This document shows, piece by piece, positions 33,981 to 45,407 of a DNA stretch of 64,000 nt. Every line of letters starts with the position of its first letter. Positions within the stretch are counted from its first letter, which is position 1. This stretch comes from Euborellia annulipes (taxonomy: Eukaryota; Arthropoda; Insecta; Dermaptera; Anisolabididae), in NCBI GenBank assembly GCA_023213315.1, contig JAKCPI010003054.1:62001-126000 (forward strand). The letters run 5' to 3'. The position numbers were made by a program, and so were the translations under genes. The notes under the pieces are model-generated. The model worked only from the letters and a program-made list of their open reading frames with translations, was not told where the DNA came from and made no database searches.

Positions 33981-35910
33981 CAGTGGCGGTCCCAGGATTT
34001 TGTCAGGGGGGGCCAAATTTTTTTTTTTTTTTTATTCATTTAAGCTCTTTTTTTGGCAGCGAAGGCCATTTAGACCTATTTTATATATTTATTTCACCTG
34101 GTTTGGTAGCCAATGGCCCAAAATTTATGATGTAGGGAAGGTAAAGAATAGGGTGGCGCGAAAATCCGACTAATTTTTTTTTTCGACCTCGTGTTAGTCT
34201 AAATCCGAAGAGAGGTCGATTTGCACGTATTTTACATGAAATCTAATGTTAAATAATATATCGTGAATAGAATATTTAAAAACTTATTTTTTTTTTTAAA
34301 TTGCACAATAAAGATAATTTTATCACGAATCCAATGATGTACGGTTGCCTGCGGAAAACCTGTGCTGAATCCCGGGTGCTGCGGTTACTTTACAGATGCA
34401 CTTTATCGGTTTTTTTAGATTTTCTCAAAATTTCCTCTTACGATTTTGATTAAAATTCAAAAAAAATTATTTTTAGACTCTCTTTAAAATGTATATTCTC
34501 ATTTTCGGGTTGAAATCTTTTGAAGACCATTTTACTCTTGTACTTCATAGGAAAGAGAAGAAATGGTTGGCATGGTAACAAAATATAAATATTTTCCTAT
34601 ACTTATAAATTTTGAATTCGAATGTACCGAACTGTCAGAAATTAAAAATATGCGACAGAAACAAATCTGGTGTGAGAAGCACAGGGCATAATTTTCGATT
34701 CTTTTTAGGTAATCGAAACTTGTGTACCATGCAGGGGCGCCGGAACGAATTTGAATCAGGGGGGGGCAAAAAATTTTTTTTTAGAAAATTAAAATAATTT
34801 AATATGTTTAAATAGTATAAAACAAAAACAAATCTACTATAAAACTTTAAAAATTTTAAATAAAATCACAATTTTTTTTTAATAAAATTAAAATTTAAAA
34901 AATTTTGTAGTGATTTTATCAAAAATTTGGAAAAAAATGAATTTCTTACTCTTTTAATTTTTTTTAATTTAGAAGATTTTATTTTTCAAAAGTAAAAATA
35001 TATCATTTTTAAAAATAAATGAAATAAAAAAAGAAATTTTGCCCCCCTCTGCCCCCCCTGTAGGATGCCAGGGGGGGCAATGTACCCTTGCCCCCCAGTT
35101 CCGGCGCCTATGGTACCATGGTAACCATTTCTCCTATCTTTCCTATGAAGTACAAGAGTAAATTAAAGTGTTCTTCAAAAGTTTTCAACCCGATAATGAG
35201 AATATACATTTATTTTAAAGAGAGTAAAAAATAATTGTTTTTTGAATTTTAATCAAAATTGTAAGAGGGAATTTTGAGAAAATCTAAAAAAAAACCGAAA
35301 AAGTGCATCTGTAAAGTAACCGCAGCAACCGGGATTCAGCACAGGTTTTCCGCAGGCAACCGTACATCATTGGATTCGTGATAAAATTATCTTTATTGTG
35401 TAATTTTGAAAAAAAAATTAGTTTTTAAATTTGTAATTAATTATAGTTTGCACAGGAATTTTTCAGGCAACCTATTCAAGATATATTATTTAACATATTA
35501 AATTTCACGTAAAATACGTTTCATCCAATAAACAGCTGGGTGCAAATCGACCTCTCTTCGGATCCCCTACTATATGACAATATTTTAGTTTCTCATGTTT
35601 TAAGAGACCTCTCCAAAGATGAGCTCAAAAAAATTTTTAAGGGTTGAAAATTTGAGAAACGTATTTTTTCTCGTCTAAAATTTTACCATAACGAGAAAAA
35701 AAATCGATTTTTGACGAATTTAAAATTTTTGAGGGGGTATGGAAAAATTTTTGAAAATGAGGCATTGAAATTTGCGTTTTTAGATACCCTGAGACGTGAA
35801 AAATTTATAATTTTTTGTTTAGTTTTAAAATATTAAATAAAACTTTTGAATTTTTGTCTGTCCAAAGGGGGGGGCCCGGGCCCCTCTGGGCCCCCCTGGG
35901 ACCGCTAGTG
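33981..35910. mobile_element. 1.93-kb composite non-autonomous hAT element, perfect 8-bp TSD
   Basis: TTAACAAA at 33973-33980 and 35911-35918. Termini CAGTGGCGGTCCCAGG and CCTGGGACCGCTAGTG. The interior is a large foldback (arms about 34200-34725 and 35121-35560; CCGAAGAGAGGTCGATTTGC is repeated inverted at 35549). Its inner arms are PHE-derived, and its centre was later hit by another hAT element (34732-35112). No transposase is present. Confidence 0.82.
34732..35112. mobile_element. hAT MITE, 381 bp, nested, perfect 8-bp TSD
   Basis: GTACCATG at 34724-34731 and 35113-35120. Termini CAGGGGCGCCGGAAC and GTTCCGGCGCCTATG. The interior is AT-rich with long G/C runs near both ends. The same family as 49295-49690 in the opposite orientation. 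Confidence 0.85.
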
Positions 35911-36030
35911 TTAACAAATAATATATAATATAAATTATACTTAATCGGTTCCCAAGAATTTTACGGGGAGGCTTTCTTTGGGAAAGATTTGATCGCGTCT
36001 CTTTTTACAGTAACTATAGTGTGGCCTTAC

Positions 36031-36217
36031 CAGGGCTATGAAGGTTGCAGCCTAGAGCGGCAAAAATTTTCAGGGGCGGCAGTTTGGCAATTTTTTTCAA
36101 AAGTTAAGATGAAGATTTATTGTATAAAACAAATGTATCAAGAAAATATGAACTATAGAGGGGGCGGTAAATGGACTTTATAGGCCTATAAGCAGCATAC
36201 TCTTAAATCCGGCCCTG
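36031..36217. mobile_element. hAT MITE, 187 bp
   Basis: GGCCTTAC at 36023-36030 and AGCCTTAC at 36218-36225 (7 of 8). Termini CAGGGCTATG and CCGGCCCTG. Confidence 0.62.
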
Positions 36218-36986
36218 AGCCTTACTAGTATTGCAAATGTAAATGCATGGGGGCTACAATTCAATGGATTTTGAATTCTATTTTTAACAAGGTATTATTC
36301 ATTAGAGTTAATTATAATCATTTCAAATAAAATTTTCGACTTAAGAAATTTTTTCTCTTTTATTATTTTTTTGCTTTTTGTTTTACGGGGGGATGATTTT
36401 AAATTAAATCATCTTTGATTTTAGATATCATTTATAAGGGTTAATCCCTAATGGATTTTCTCTCCCCATGGCTATAAATTTTTCGGTCGAATGGCCATCT
36501 TAGAAACGACTCGTCGCCAAGGTCTCTTTTCTTTCGTTTAAAAATTTTGATATTATACTACTTCTAAAGAAAAATATTTTTCATACTATGAGAATTTAAA
36601 ATTATTTTGATTTAATTACAATGCAAATTATTTGAGTAATTTTGTAATTTGTGATGTCTCTCTCCTCATTAGTTAATGTCATTTGGGTTGCCTATCTACC
36701 AGGAAAGAAACACCAATTAATTTTAATTTTTTTTTCTATTAAAGCCCATCCTATAATGGGGTTATTCTCAATCGATTCTCTAAAGTTACTCGTGATTTGT
36801 TTGAAATTGGTTTTCCATTTTTTTTTTTTTTTTTAGAAATCTAATAATGTATACATTTGTAAAACAAACAATTGATGATTGATTATCAGAGAACGGTTCA
36901 TGAATATAAATATTAGCATAAGAATATTTCAACAAAATCAATTGGTAAAAAAAAAAAAATAAAATAAATTGAATAATAAAACTTAC

Positions 36987-37059
36987 AATTTCCGGAATTA
37001 TGAATGGCTTTGATTGCCTTTTTCATTTTAATCAGGCCATCGCGGTCGTAGTCGAGTGT
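36987..37059 (-). CDS. internal exon encoding an EF-hand-like loop (partial gene)
   Basis: Seen: on the minus strand a pyrimidine-rich tract ending TTGTTACAG precedes 73 bases that read as an open frame, followed by a canonical donor GTAAGT. The exon begins in phase 0 and ends one base into a codon. Its 24 codons give TLDYDRDGLIKMKKAIKAI followed by HNSGN. The D-x-D-x-D-G-x-I pattern is that of an EF-hand calcium-binding loop, followed by a basic helix. Position 12 of the loop is K rather than the usual E or D, so calcium affinity may be altered or lost. Codons are markedly more GC-rich than the flanks. Neighbouring exons were not found; both sides are filled with repeats, so introns must be long. 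Inference: a single degenerate EF-hand with this helix could come from a LETM1-like mitochondrial protein, but other EF-hand families fit too. The exon call is fairly sure; the family is not. Confidence 0.6.
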
Positions 37060-37381
37060 CTGTAACAAAAAGAGAAAATTATTGAAATTATGCAAAATGA
37101 CTTTACTATTCATAATTAATTATCACATTTTTATTTATTTTTTAACAAAAAATATTAGCACTTATCGATAAAATCTGCAAATTTTTTATTTCACAATACG
37201 TGATAATGAATAAATTAAATAGATTCGTTAAGAGAATAATGTAAAGTGTGCTTCAAACAATTTTCAGGGCAAAATGAGAATATACATTTTGAGATGTACT
37301 GGTAAGTAGTGGCTGTGTATGTTGATTAAAGGAGATATGGAAGTAGAGCCAGCCAAAAAATAAAATTCTCTAAATGCTTAA

Positions 37382-37441
37382 CCAATTAGCCGGAGACGTT
37401 TCGGTTTATTTATTATAAACCATCTTCAGTCCATTAATTGG
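37382..37441 (-). ncRNA. hammerhead ribozyme, 60 bases, well-formed stem I with internal loop
   Basis: Minus strand: outer stem I CCAATTA/TAATTGG (7 bp), internal loop AT/GGC, inner stem I GGA/TCC, core CTGAAGA, stem II GGTTTAT/ATAAACC, GAAACGTC. An internal loop in stem I is where natural hammerheads form the tertiary contact with loop II, so this copy looks functionally organised. Confidence 0.82.
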
Positions 37442-37584
37442 TTTCATAGGTATATTTGAAACTCACTCAAGCAACCATCATATTCATCTAAGCCCAAATT
37501 TCATTATATACATAACTAATAGTATTCTATTTTACAATAATGTATATTAAATATCACCTGACTAACTCTGAGCATCAATATATT

Positions 37585-37643
37585 CAATTAATGGACTGAA
37601 GATGGTTTATAATAAATAAACCGAAACGTCTCCGGCTGATTGG
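37585..37643 (+). ncRNA. hammerhead ribozyme, mirror copy of 37382
   Basis: Plus strand: same layout as the minus-strand copy, with GGA/TCC, CTGAAGA, stem II GGTTTAT/ATAAACC and GAAACGTC. The outer stem I pairs CAAT/ATTG because of a single A-to-G change (CTGATTGG in place of CTAATTGG). The core is intact. Confidence 0.8.
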
Positions 37644-38065
37644 TTAAGCATTCAGAGAATTTTATTTTTTGGCTGCCTCTACTTCCATATCTCCTTTAAT
37701 ATACATTTTAAAGAACAACTAAAAAATAATTGATTTATGAATTTTAATCAAAATCGTTAGAGCGAATTTTGAGAAAACGAAAAGAAACTGAAAAAGTAAT
37801 AGAAAACTAGTACTCTTTGGCCAATTTTGTTCAAAATCTTCGTATCACATCTCAGGGGGGTACTTAACTTAAATATAAAATGTCAACTTCCTAACTCTTT
37901 TCGTTCTTGAGATATTTTGTTCACAGACAGACCATGTTGCGAAAACCACTTTTAGAATTCAGAGGAGCTCAAAACGTGTATATCCATCAAAATCTCGACA
38001 TCGAATTTTTGACATGAATCCAATACTTTCTCTATATATTAACATATATAGAGGTAAGGGAATGT

Positions 38066-40033
38066 AAAAAGCTCAGTTAAAATTTAGAAACAACCAATTA
38101 GGAGAAAAACTAGTGAACTATTACTACTATCTACTGAAACTTTTGAGTAAAAAAAAAAGGAAAAGTAAAAATGCAATTTTTTTTTGTAATGGGAATAAAA
38201 AAAGAATCTCATCAGCAAATTTTTTGCAAGGAAATCTTTCACTGGATGTCTGCATTTTTATGTTACTTAATATTATTACTTCATCATCATATTTCATTAT
38301 GTATAGCCTGTAAAATCTATTTTTTTTTTTTTTTTGTTCTGCTTAAAGAAAAATATAGAATAAAAAAATTTATAATTATAATTTTTTATGTCTAATTTCT
38401 CTCTAAATTATTCTAAGTTATATTGTTTTTTAAAAATTTTTGATAACTATTGAGTTATAAGTTTAAATAGTTAAAAAGGACTTTTTCAAGCATTTTATTT
38501 ATGATATAAAACTTTTAAAATAAGTTTATATATCTCTAAATATTAAAAAATCTTGTGTGACTCTGCACATCACACAACTTTATTTTGTATGTAAATATAA
38601 AATGTCTAGACCTTCAAACATGCAGCCACGCAGGCTATTAAGCATACCAGCGCGCCACCCAAAAGAAATGTTTTATTAGATTAAGTAATGTGCTCTTACA
38701 AGAATGCAAATGAAAAGTGTATTTCAAATAAAATATTTAAGACTCAATATTATAAATTATGGCCATAATATTTGAGTTTTTTAATTAGAAAGAAAGCTTT
38801 ATTAGTTTTTTTAGTCATCAGATCAGGTAATTAAGATAAAGTTTCTAAATCGGTCTTAATTAAGTGAATGCAAACTTGTAAAATGGTCCAAAGCAGCAGC
38901 TGATTTCCGCCCCCTCGGGGTCGAGTCTATTTAAAGGAGAGAGGGAGAGGAGACGATGATTGAATCGTAACGCGATTAATATTCAAGTCACGCGTATTTT
39001 GAACATCTGCTTGAAAGAGAGAGATGTTCGCCTAGATTCAATGTTGGCGATGCTGGGATGAGTCATCTTCTGAGAGCCTTCGCTCCAGACAAGTGTATTG
39101 GGGTAGGACCCCTCTTGTTTCTCCTAGAAACATCATTTATTGATCCTTTTCAGGAGAAACCCTCCACTCTTATCCAATTCAACTTTTGCCATCGATAGTT
39201 AACTCAGATATGGTCAACATAAGCTGGTAAATAAGATTTCATCTTTGATTTAATTTGTTTGGTTTCATCCAAAGACTCTGTTTGCCCAAGAATTAAAAAG
39301 AAATAGTAATTTCATTTATGTTTACGAAAACAATAAATGGTACACCGGAAGATGTCTGCTGAGTTTGTGTTATTCTTTTTGAAAGAATATTAGATGGAAT
39401 AGATTTTTCAATTAATTCTGTACAGGCATTCCAACAAATATTTTTTAGAGGTGTCTGGATAATGACACACTTAAATGTAGCCTATTTAGCTAGGATAATT
39501 AGAATCCGATTCATTTACTAAATGTTTGAAAATAAATAATGCTTACAAAAGACCGGAAAGGCATAGTAAGTATCGAATTTAATAAAATTAGACTACCAGG
39601 GGTGTAGCGAAGAGACTCTTCAGGGGGAGGAAGATGGTCAAAATGTCAACTAAATTTAGTCAATTTGCCAAGTGTACAATTTTCATTCAAACATATATTA
39701 ATTTATACAATTTTTTACAATTATAGTAAATAGTGGAAAATTATTTTAGAAAAAAACTAGCCGCCATACACATGAAACCATACTATAATATCACTTTTAA
39801 AAAAGTAAAATCAAAAATATTTATTTAGTTCAAAAGTATAAGCCTCGCGATATTTTAATTTGGCCCAGAAAGATACAAGAAGTGAACAAAAAGATAGAGG
39901 AGAATATCTGATTAGATATTTCTAACAATTGAGCTAAAGTTATTAGATTTCATACCTTATTAGAACTAACTCAACATTAAAGAATTTTAATTAAAGAACT
40001 TTAATTAAAACATTAAAGCCGAAAAGTGAATTT
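38066..40033. other. non-coding stretch with one GC-richer island
   Basis: 38890-39190 is more complex: GCCCCCTCGGGGTCGAG, a TATTTAAAGG TATA-like element at 38928 and GAGAGGGAGAGGAG follow in promoter-like order, but no initiating ORF is convincing. The rest is AT-rich. Confidence 0.3.
38545..38590 (-). mobile_element. PHE terminal fragment
   Basis: TCTTGTGTGACTCTGCACA followed by TCACACAACTTTA, the outer part of the terminal hairpin only. Confidence 0.35.
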
Positions 40034-40468
40034 GAAAAATCTTTCCTAAGAAGTACAAGAGTGCTTCAAAAAATTTCAAGGGCAAAATGAGAATATAAAT
40101 TTTAAAGAACATGTAAAAAAATAATTAATTTTTGAATTTTAATCAAAATCGTTGGAGCGAATTTTGAGAAAATCGAAAAAAAAAAACTGAAAAAGTACAT
40201 CAGTAAAGTACTTTTTGGCCGATTTTGTTCAAAAGCTTATTTTGAATGCTCGGGAGGGTACCTAACTTAAATATAAAATTTCAATCCGGTAGCTCAATTC
40301 CTTCATGTTAAAAACCGTTTCACACAGACAGACAAACCAATTTGCGGGACCCACTTTTTTGGACTCAGGGTATCTCAAAACATGTATATCCATCAAAATC
40401 TCGACCTAGAATTATTGGCATGATCGCAATACTTTCTCTCTCTTATCATATATAGGGTAAGAGAAAGT
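40034..40468 (-). mobile_element. 5'-truncated PHE copy
   Basis: Begins in the CTTTCCTAAGAAGTACAAGAG block and continues to AGGGTAAGAGAAAGT. The hairpin end is missing. Confidence 0.72.
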
Positions 40469-41138
40469 AAAAAATCTGAATGAAAATAGTTTTTAAATAT
40501 AAATTATTTTTATTTTCTTAAATGAAATACAAACAATCTTCATTTATCTTAAGTATTTTTTTTTTTTTTTTAAATTTTGACTTGAACATGAGATAAACAA
40601 GAATAAAACCTTTAATTAAAGAAATAAGAAACAGTTGGTCCATTGAGAATGAGAGAGAAAACGAGAACTAATCAATTACAAAGATACGGTAATTGATCTC
40701 AAGAGAATCCACAAAGTAGATAGCTATTGTTTCATAAAAACATGTTATTTAAATGATGGATGAAGGAGGCGATGGAGAATAAAAGTCAAGAATCCATAAA
40801 ATGATAATAATAATTAAATTCAATTGAAGCGTCAAATTGTTCTTTGTTTAAGTCAAGGAGAACCACTGAACGTATGAATGAAAAGAACTTTTACTTAGAT
40901 ACTTTTAACCCTCATATTTATTAATTTATCTATTTAATATTCAGTGTTTATTTTTGTGGAACCGATAGGAAAGATAACTTTACAACTTAGGGCTCTTCCC
41001 CTAAAAAACATGAGGCATATTTAAATTTTGTTATGGTCTCGTTGCCATATACAGGAAATAGCAACTTCCTTTCTTTAAAATATCATACTTATATATAATT
41101 CCCTTAAACCCGTGTCCGATGTGTGAAACAACCAATCA

Positions 41139-41195
41139 GGCCTCAGGGATAGCGCTGATTGGCGAAATACAGAGAGGGCGGAGCCGGAGAGGCAA
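41139..41195 (+). promoter_or_regulatory. inverted CCAAT boxes and a GC box at the start of a Helentron-like element
   Basis: AACCAATCAGG (41149) and CTGATTGGCG (41175) form an inverted pair, followed by GGGCGGAGCC. These match NF-Y and Sp1-type sites. They could drive transcription of the element or simply be part of its 5' hairpin. Confidence 0.25.
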
Positions 41196-41280
41196 ATTCA
41201 AATTTTTTTTTAACCAGGAGAGATATCAATTTGGTTTCTTCCCTAAAGCCTTCCCTTGATAAGAATCTAAATTCGTTGTT

Positions 41281-42860
41281 TCAGAGTTTTTTTTAAATTC
41301 GGCAGCCCCCCCCCCAAATTTTTTAATTCTTCTACATCTTCAAATAAAAAAATGCTTTTTTGGATTTAAAATTCTTCAATGAATATCTATCAAGGGATTT
41401 AAAAGTTTAAATATTTTTTGTGTAATTGCCCCCCCCCCCCCCCGAAATTTTTAATTCTTCTGTTTCTTCAAATATTAACATGCTTTTTGGATTTAAAATT
41501 CTTGAATGAATATCTATCAAGGGATTTAAAAGTTTAAATATTTTTTGTGTAATTGCCCCCCCCCCCCGAAATTTTTAATTCTTCTATTTCTTCAAATAAA
41601 AACATGCTTTTTTGGATTTAAAATTCTTCAATGAATATCTATCAAGGGATTTAAAAGTTGAAAGATTTTTTGTGTAATTGCCCCCCCCCCCCGAAATTTT
41701 TAATTCTTCTATTTCTTCAAATATTAACATGCTTTTTTGGATTTAAAATTCTTCAATGAATATCTATCAAGGGATTTAAAAGTTTAAATATTTTTGTGTG
41801 ATTGCCCCCCCCCCCGAAATTTTTAATTCTTCTGTTTTTTCAAATATTAACATGCTTTTTTGGATTTAAAATTCTTCAATTTCAAATATTAACATGCTTT
41901 TTTGGATTTAAAATTCTTCAATGAATATCTATCAAGGGATTTAAAAGTTTAAATATTTTTTGTGTAATTGCCCCCCCCCCCCGAAATTTTTAATTCTTCT
42001 GTTTTTTCAAATATTAACATGCTTTTTTGGATTTAAAATTCTTGAATGAATATCTATCAAGGGATTTAAAAGTTGAAAGATTTTTTGTGTAATTCCCCCC
42101 CCCCCCCCGAAATTTTTAATTCTTCTATTTCTTCAAATATTAACTTGCTTTTTTGGATTTAAAATTCTTCAATGAATATCTATCAATGGGTTTAAAAGTT
42201 TAAAGATATTTTGTGTAATTGCCCCCCCCCCCGAAATTTTTAATTCTTCTGTTTCTTCAAATATAAACATGCTTTTTTGGATTTAAAATTCTTGAATGAA
42301 TATCTATCAAGGGATTTAAAAGTTGAAAGATTTTTTGTGTAATTCCCCCCCCCTAAATTTTTAATTCTTCTATTTCTTCAAATATTAACTTGCTTTTTTG
42401 GATTTAAAATTCTTCAATGAATATCTATCAATGGGTTTAAAAGTTTAAAGATATTTTGTGTAATTCCCCCCCCCCTGAAATTTTTAATTCTTCTATTTCT
42501 TGAAATAAAAACATGCTTTTTTGGATTTAAAATTCTTGAATGAATATCTATCAAGGGATTTAAAAGTTGAAAGATTTTTTGTGTAATTGCCCCCCCCCCC
42601 CCGAAATTTTTAATTCTTCTGTTTTTTCAAATATTAACATGCTTTTTTTGGATTTAAAATTCTTGAATGAATATCTATCAAGGGGTTTGAAAGTTTAAAG
42701 ACTTTTTGTGTAATTGCCCCACCCCCCGAAATTTTTAATTCTTCTATTTTTTAAATATTACCATGTTTTTTTGGATTTAAAATTCTTGAATGAATATCTA
42801 TCAAGGGGTTTAAAAGTTTAAAGATTTATTGTGCAATTGCCCCACCCCCGAAATTTTTAT
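41281..42860 (+). repeat. C-tract minisatellite, ~12 units of ~125 bp
   Basis: Each unit contains a C9-C16 run, GAAATTTTTAATTCTTCT, CATGCTTTTTTGGATTTAAA, GAATATCTATCAAGGG and GTTTAAATATTTTTTGTG. Unit starts by the ATCTATCAA motif are spaced 121-127 bp. One unit near 41870 carries a ~40-bp internal duplication. Alternating CTTCAATG/CTTGAATG and TTTAAA/TTGAAA variants suggest higher-order amplification. Confidence 0.88.
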
Positions 42861-44647
42861 TTTAAAATTCTTGATTTTTTTTAATAGGTCCCTGTCCGCC
42901 TGATTTCATTTGCATGCCCGTTGGCTCGAATCAGTTTATTAAAGGGAAATTTAGGCTTGCTTCTTGCCCGTAATTTTCTCATGGCCTTCAAAACCCAGAG
43001 GCCGGGCAGGGCGAATACTCAAATTTTAAACTTGATTAATTGTATTTTCATTTATTCAAAAATAATATGGGCTTTAAAATTAAGAGAAAAACTACTGATC
43101 ACGTCTCGAGACGCCGCCCGCCAGGGCCAAGTTGAGATGGGCGCGGCAAAGCCGCGCCTTTCTCAACTTGTATTTAATATAGCAAGACTGTAGAATAGAG
43201 TTAAAATTTTTTTTTTTTTTAGGTTTAGGAGCCAAAAAAAAATTATCTTGTGTATCTGACCATACAGTAGACAACTTTCTCTAAACTTTGGACACTGTTG
43301 TACGAATATTGTGGAGTCACCCCAAGAAAACTCTTTTTATTCTTTTCGGCATCTTAGGCCTATAGACTTTCACTTTCTTTTTATATATGAGATATAAAAA
43401 CACAATTCATATTGTAATAATTTTATGGAAAATTAAAAATATATTTCGTGATTTTTGTGATGGGTTAGGTTTTTTTTATTTATTTATTTTTTCACAGTCG
43501 GGTGTCATCCGGTACAGGTCGTACTCACGCTCTCCCCTAACTACTCTACTGCCTTTGGTACCACTAGATTTTTGGTGTTGAAATATATTTGGTATCCCTA
43601 AGTACTCAAGAAGATGGCCAAGGGGCTTGGTAGGAATAGAGCAACAAACACCAGGATGGTTGCTGAGAAGCAATGCCTGCCAAAAGTCAGCGATAATAAG
43701 AAATAATTCTCTATATATTCGGGGGCGAGGATTACTCGACGTTTCGGATCTTTGGAGTATTTTTAAGAATGTAGGAATAGTGGTTTGCTTTTGGAGTTAT
43801 TCTGGTCCCCAGGTCTGATTAGTGTAGGTCTAAGAGGTTGTCTCTGAGATCTAGGAAGAGGTTGGATTTTTTAAATAAATAAATAAAAAACAAAATTTTG
43901 AATGGCAGAACACTGAAGCATATTAACAAAGAATAATATTTCTGAAAAATAAATATTGATTAGGATTAAAGATAGCATAGGGAAAGTTCCTATATGGGGA
44001 TTGAATTGACCCATGATATTAAATGATAAAACATTTATTTCTCTGAAATGAATGAGATTTGACCACATTTCTCCAAATTCAAAGTTATATCTATTCATTT
44101 AAGCTTTTAAAAATCCTAAAGAAATTTTAGTTTAATTTCAAGACATAAAAAAGAAACCCTCTTCCCCTGTCTGTTTCTTTAGGTAAGCGCCTCTTTTTTT
44201 TTCTTTTTTCCGTTGAATGATAGACATTTCCGACCTCTGGCAAAAGAAATCGGAGAAGATTTTAAAGAATGTCCTTGGCCATACAATTTGCTCCAATTAA
44301 TTTGAATAGGAAGGAGAATGCGATTCCCGTTATCGCTTTTAGTTATTCGATTGGCGTGGGAGATCAGGACCAAGAGAACAGGATAAAAATTACGTCATAA
44401 TTGATTTATAATAGTTTAGATAAAGTTACATCCAAGCTCTTTTTAAGTGGGAAACTTTGAGTAGGAAAAAAATACATTTGTTGACATAGCCTGCGAAGGG
44501 GAAAAAAATTGAAGGCTTTATTTATTTTGTGAAAGTAATGGTGGAGATTTTGTATAATAAGTCTAGATAAGTAAATAGAAAAATTTTAAGGCAAAAAGAT
44601 AGTAGCCTACTGTTACAGTATATGAAAATATTGTTTTTTTTTTTTTA

Positions 44648-44813
44648 AGGTCTCTTTCGGCATCTAAGGCCATTTAGACCCCCATCCCTATCTATTTCAA
44701 ATGATTTGTAGTTAAATCAAATGAAATAAATTTTTCTCGCTTGGGATGGGAGGCGAGCCCGGGACTCCGGTGCGAGAGGCTAATGTCTTCTCACTGAGCC
44801 ACGGCTCCCGGGC
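44648..44813 (-). mobile_element. SINE-T2 (tRNA-derived)
   Basis: Minus strand: GGGAGCCGTGGCTCAGTGAG head (A-box-like), AGTCCCGGGCTCGCCTCCC (B-box-like), AAGCGAGAAAAATTTATTTC body, and GGCCTTAGATGCCGAAAGAG at the 3' end. Fragments of the same body occur at 26606-26650, 43341-43375 and 53773-53850. Confidence 0.6.
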
Positions 44814-45407
44814 AAAAATATTGTTAAAATGTTTTAAAATCTTGAAATAGAAAAATATATCCATTACCAGGAAGATTTTTAAATGTTATAATCAAATATT
44901 CAAATTTTTTATTAAGTGAATGGCTACCGAGAGTTTCGAGAGTTAAGTCTGACATCCTCAGACCCTTTTTTTGTAGCTTTTTTCCCACTACCAACCCGAA
45001 GGCCGAGGGTCGGGTCGGTTCTAATTAGATAGTATGCTGGGAAATAGGAGATAATGACTAAAAAAGAAGATATAGGACTTTTTCACATTAAAAATAAGTG
45101 ATTTTGTGAGTTTAAACCAAGGTCGCCAAAGTAAAGTGATTTTACAAAGACGTGGACCTATATGGACCCTCTTACGCATCAGTGTGTCAAGCACCAAAAA
45201 AAATTAAAAATTGAGTTAAGCACGGAATATTGTTTCAAATGCTATAATTAATAGTATTTTTTTTATGAAATATGTCCTAAAAAAATTTATATTTAATGTT
45301 ACTTGCACAGTTAACAAAAAAATGATATAAAATCGAATCAAAACAATGTAAATCAGAAAAACTTTAACGTTAATAAATTATTATACTGGGTAAGAGTATC
45401 AACTATA

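Larger units (their letters stand above)
37291..37697. mobile_element. 407-bp foldback with two hammerheads inserted in a PHE copy
   Basis: AATATACATTTT is duplicated at 37279-37290 and 37698-37709, and those bases are single in intact PHE copies. Arms of ~110 bp carry ribozymes on opposite strands (37382 and 37585). Both arms end with GGCTGCCTCTACTTCC or its equivalent GGAAGTAGAGCCAGCC. Confidence 0.8.
37238..38065 (-). mobile_element. PHE copy hosting a hammerhead foldback
   Basis: PHE sequence runs from AAGTGTGCTTCAAAC to the end AGGTAAGGGAATGT. The terminal TCTGG hairpin is missing. The 37291-37697 ribozyme element splits it. Confidence 0.72.
41087..43172 (+). mobile_element. second Helentron-like element, ~2.1 kb
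   Basis: The 3' end shares CGAGACGCCGCCCGCCAGGG (43107-43126) with 61319-63116. It ends in a hairpin AAGTTGAGA-GCGCGGC/GCCGCGC-TCTCAACTT (43129-43169). Most of its length is the 125-bp minisatellite. The 5' boundary is uncertain: ATACTTATATATAA near 41087 resembles the other element's start. Confidence 0.6.

Noticed and set aside
41281..42860. CRISPR-like array of regular repeats
   Set aside because: The ~125-bp units are contiguous tandem copies with no unique spacers, and the DNA is eukaryotic.
42921..43193. 90-codon frame at the end of the C-tract array
   Set aside because: It reads through the Helentron 3' terminus and hairpin, so it is not a gene.
44179..44400. Non-repetitive minus-strand frame and ATTACGTCAT site
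   Set aside because: The frame ends in a poly-K stretch and has no recognisable motif; the CRE-like half-site alone is weak.
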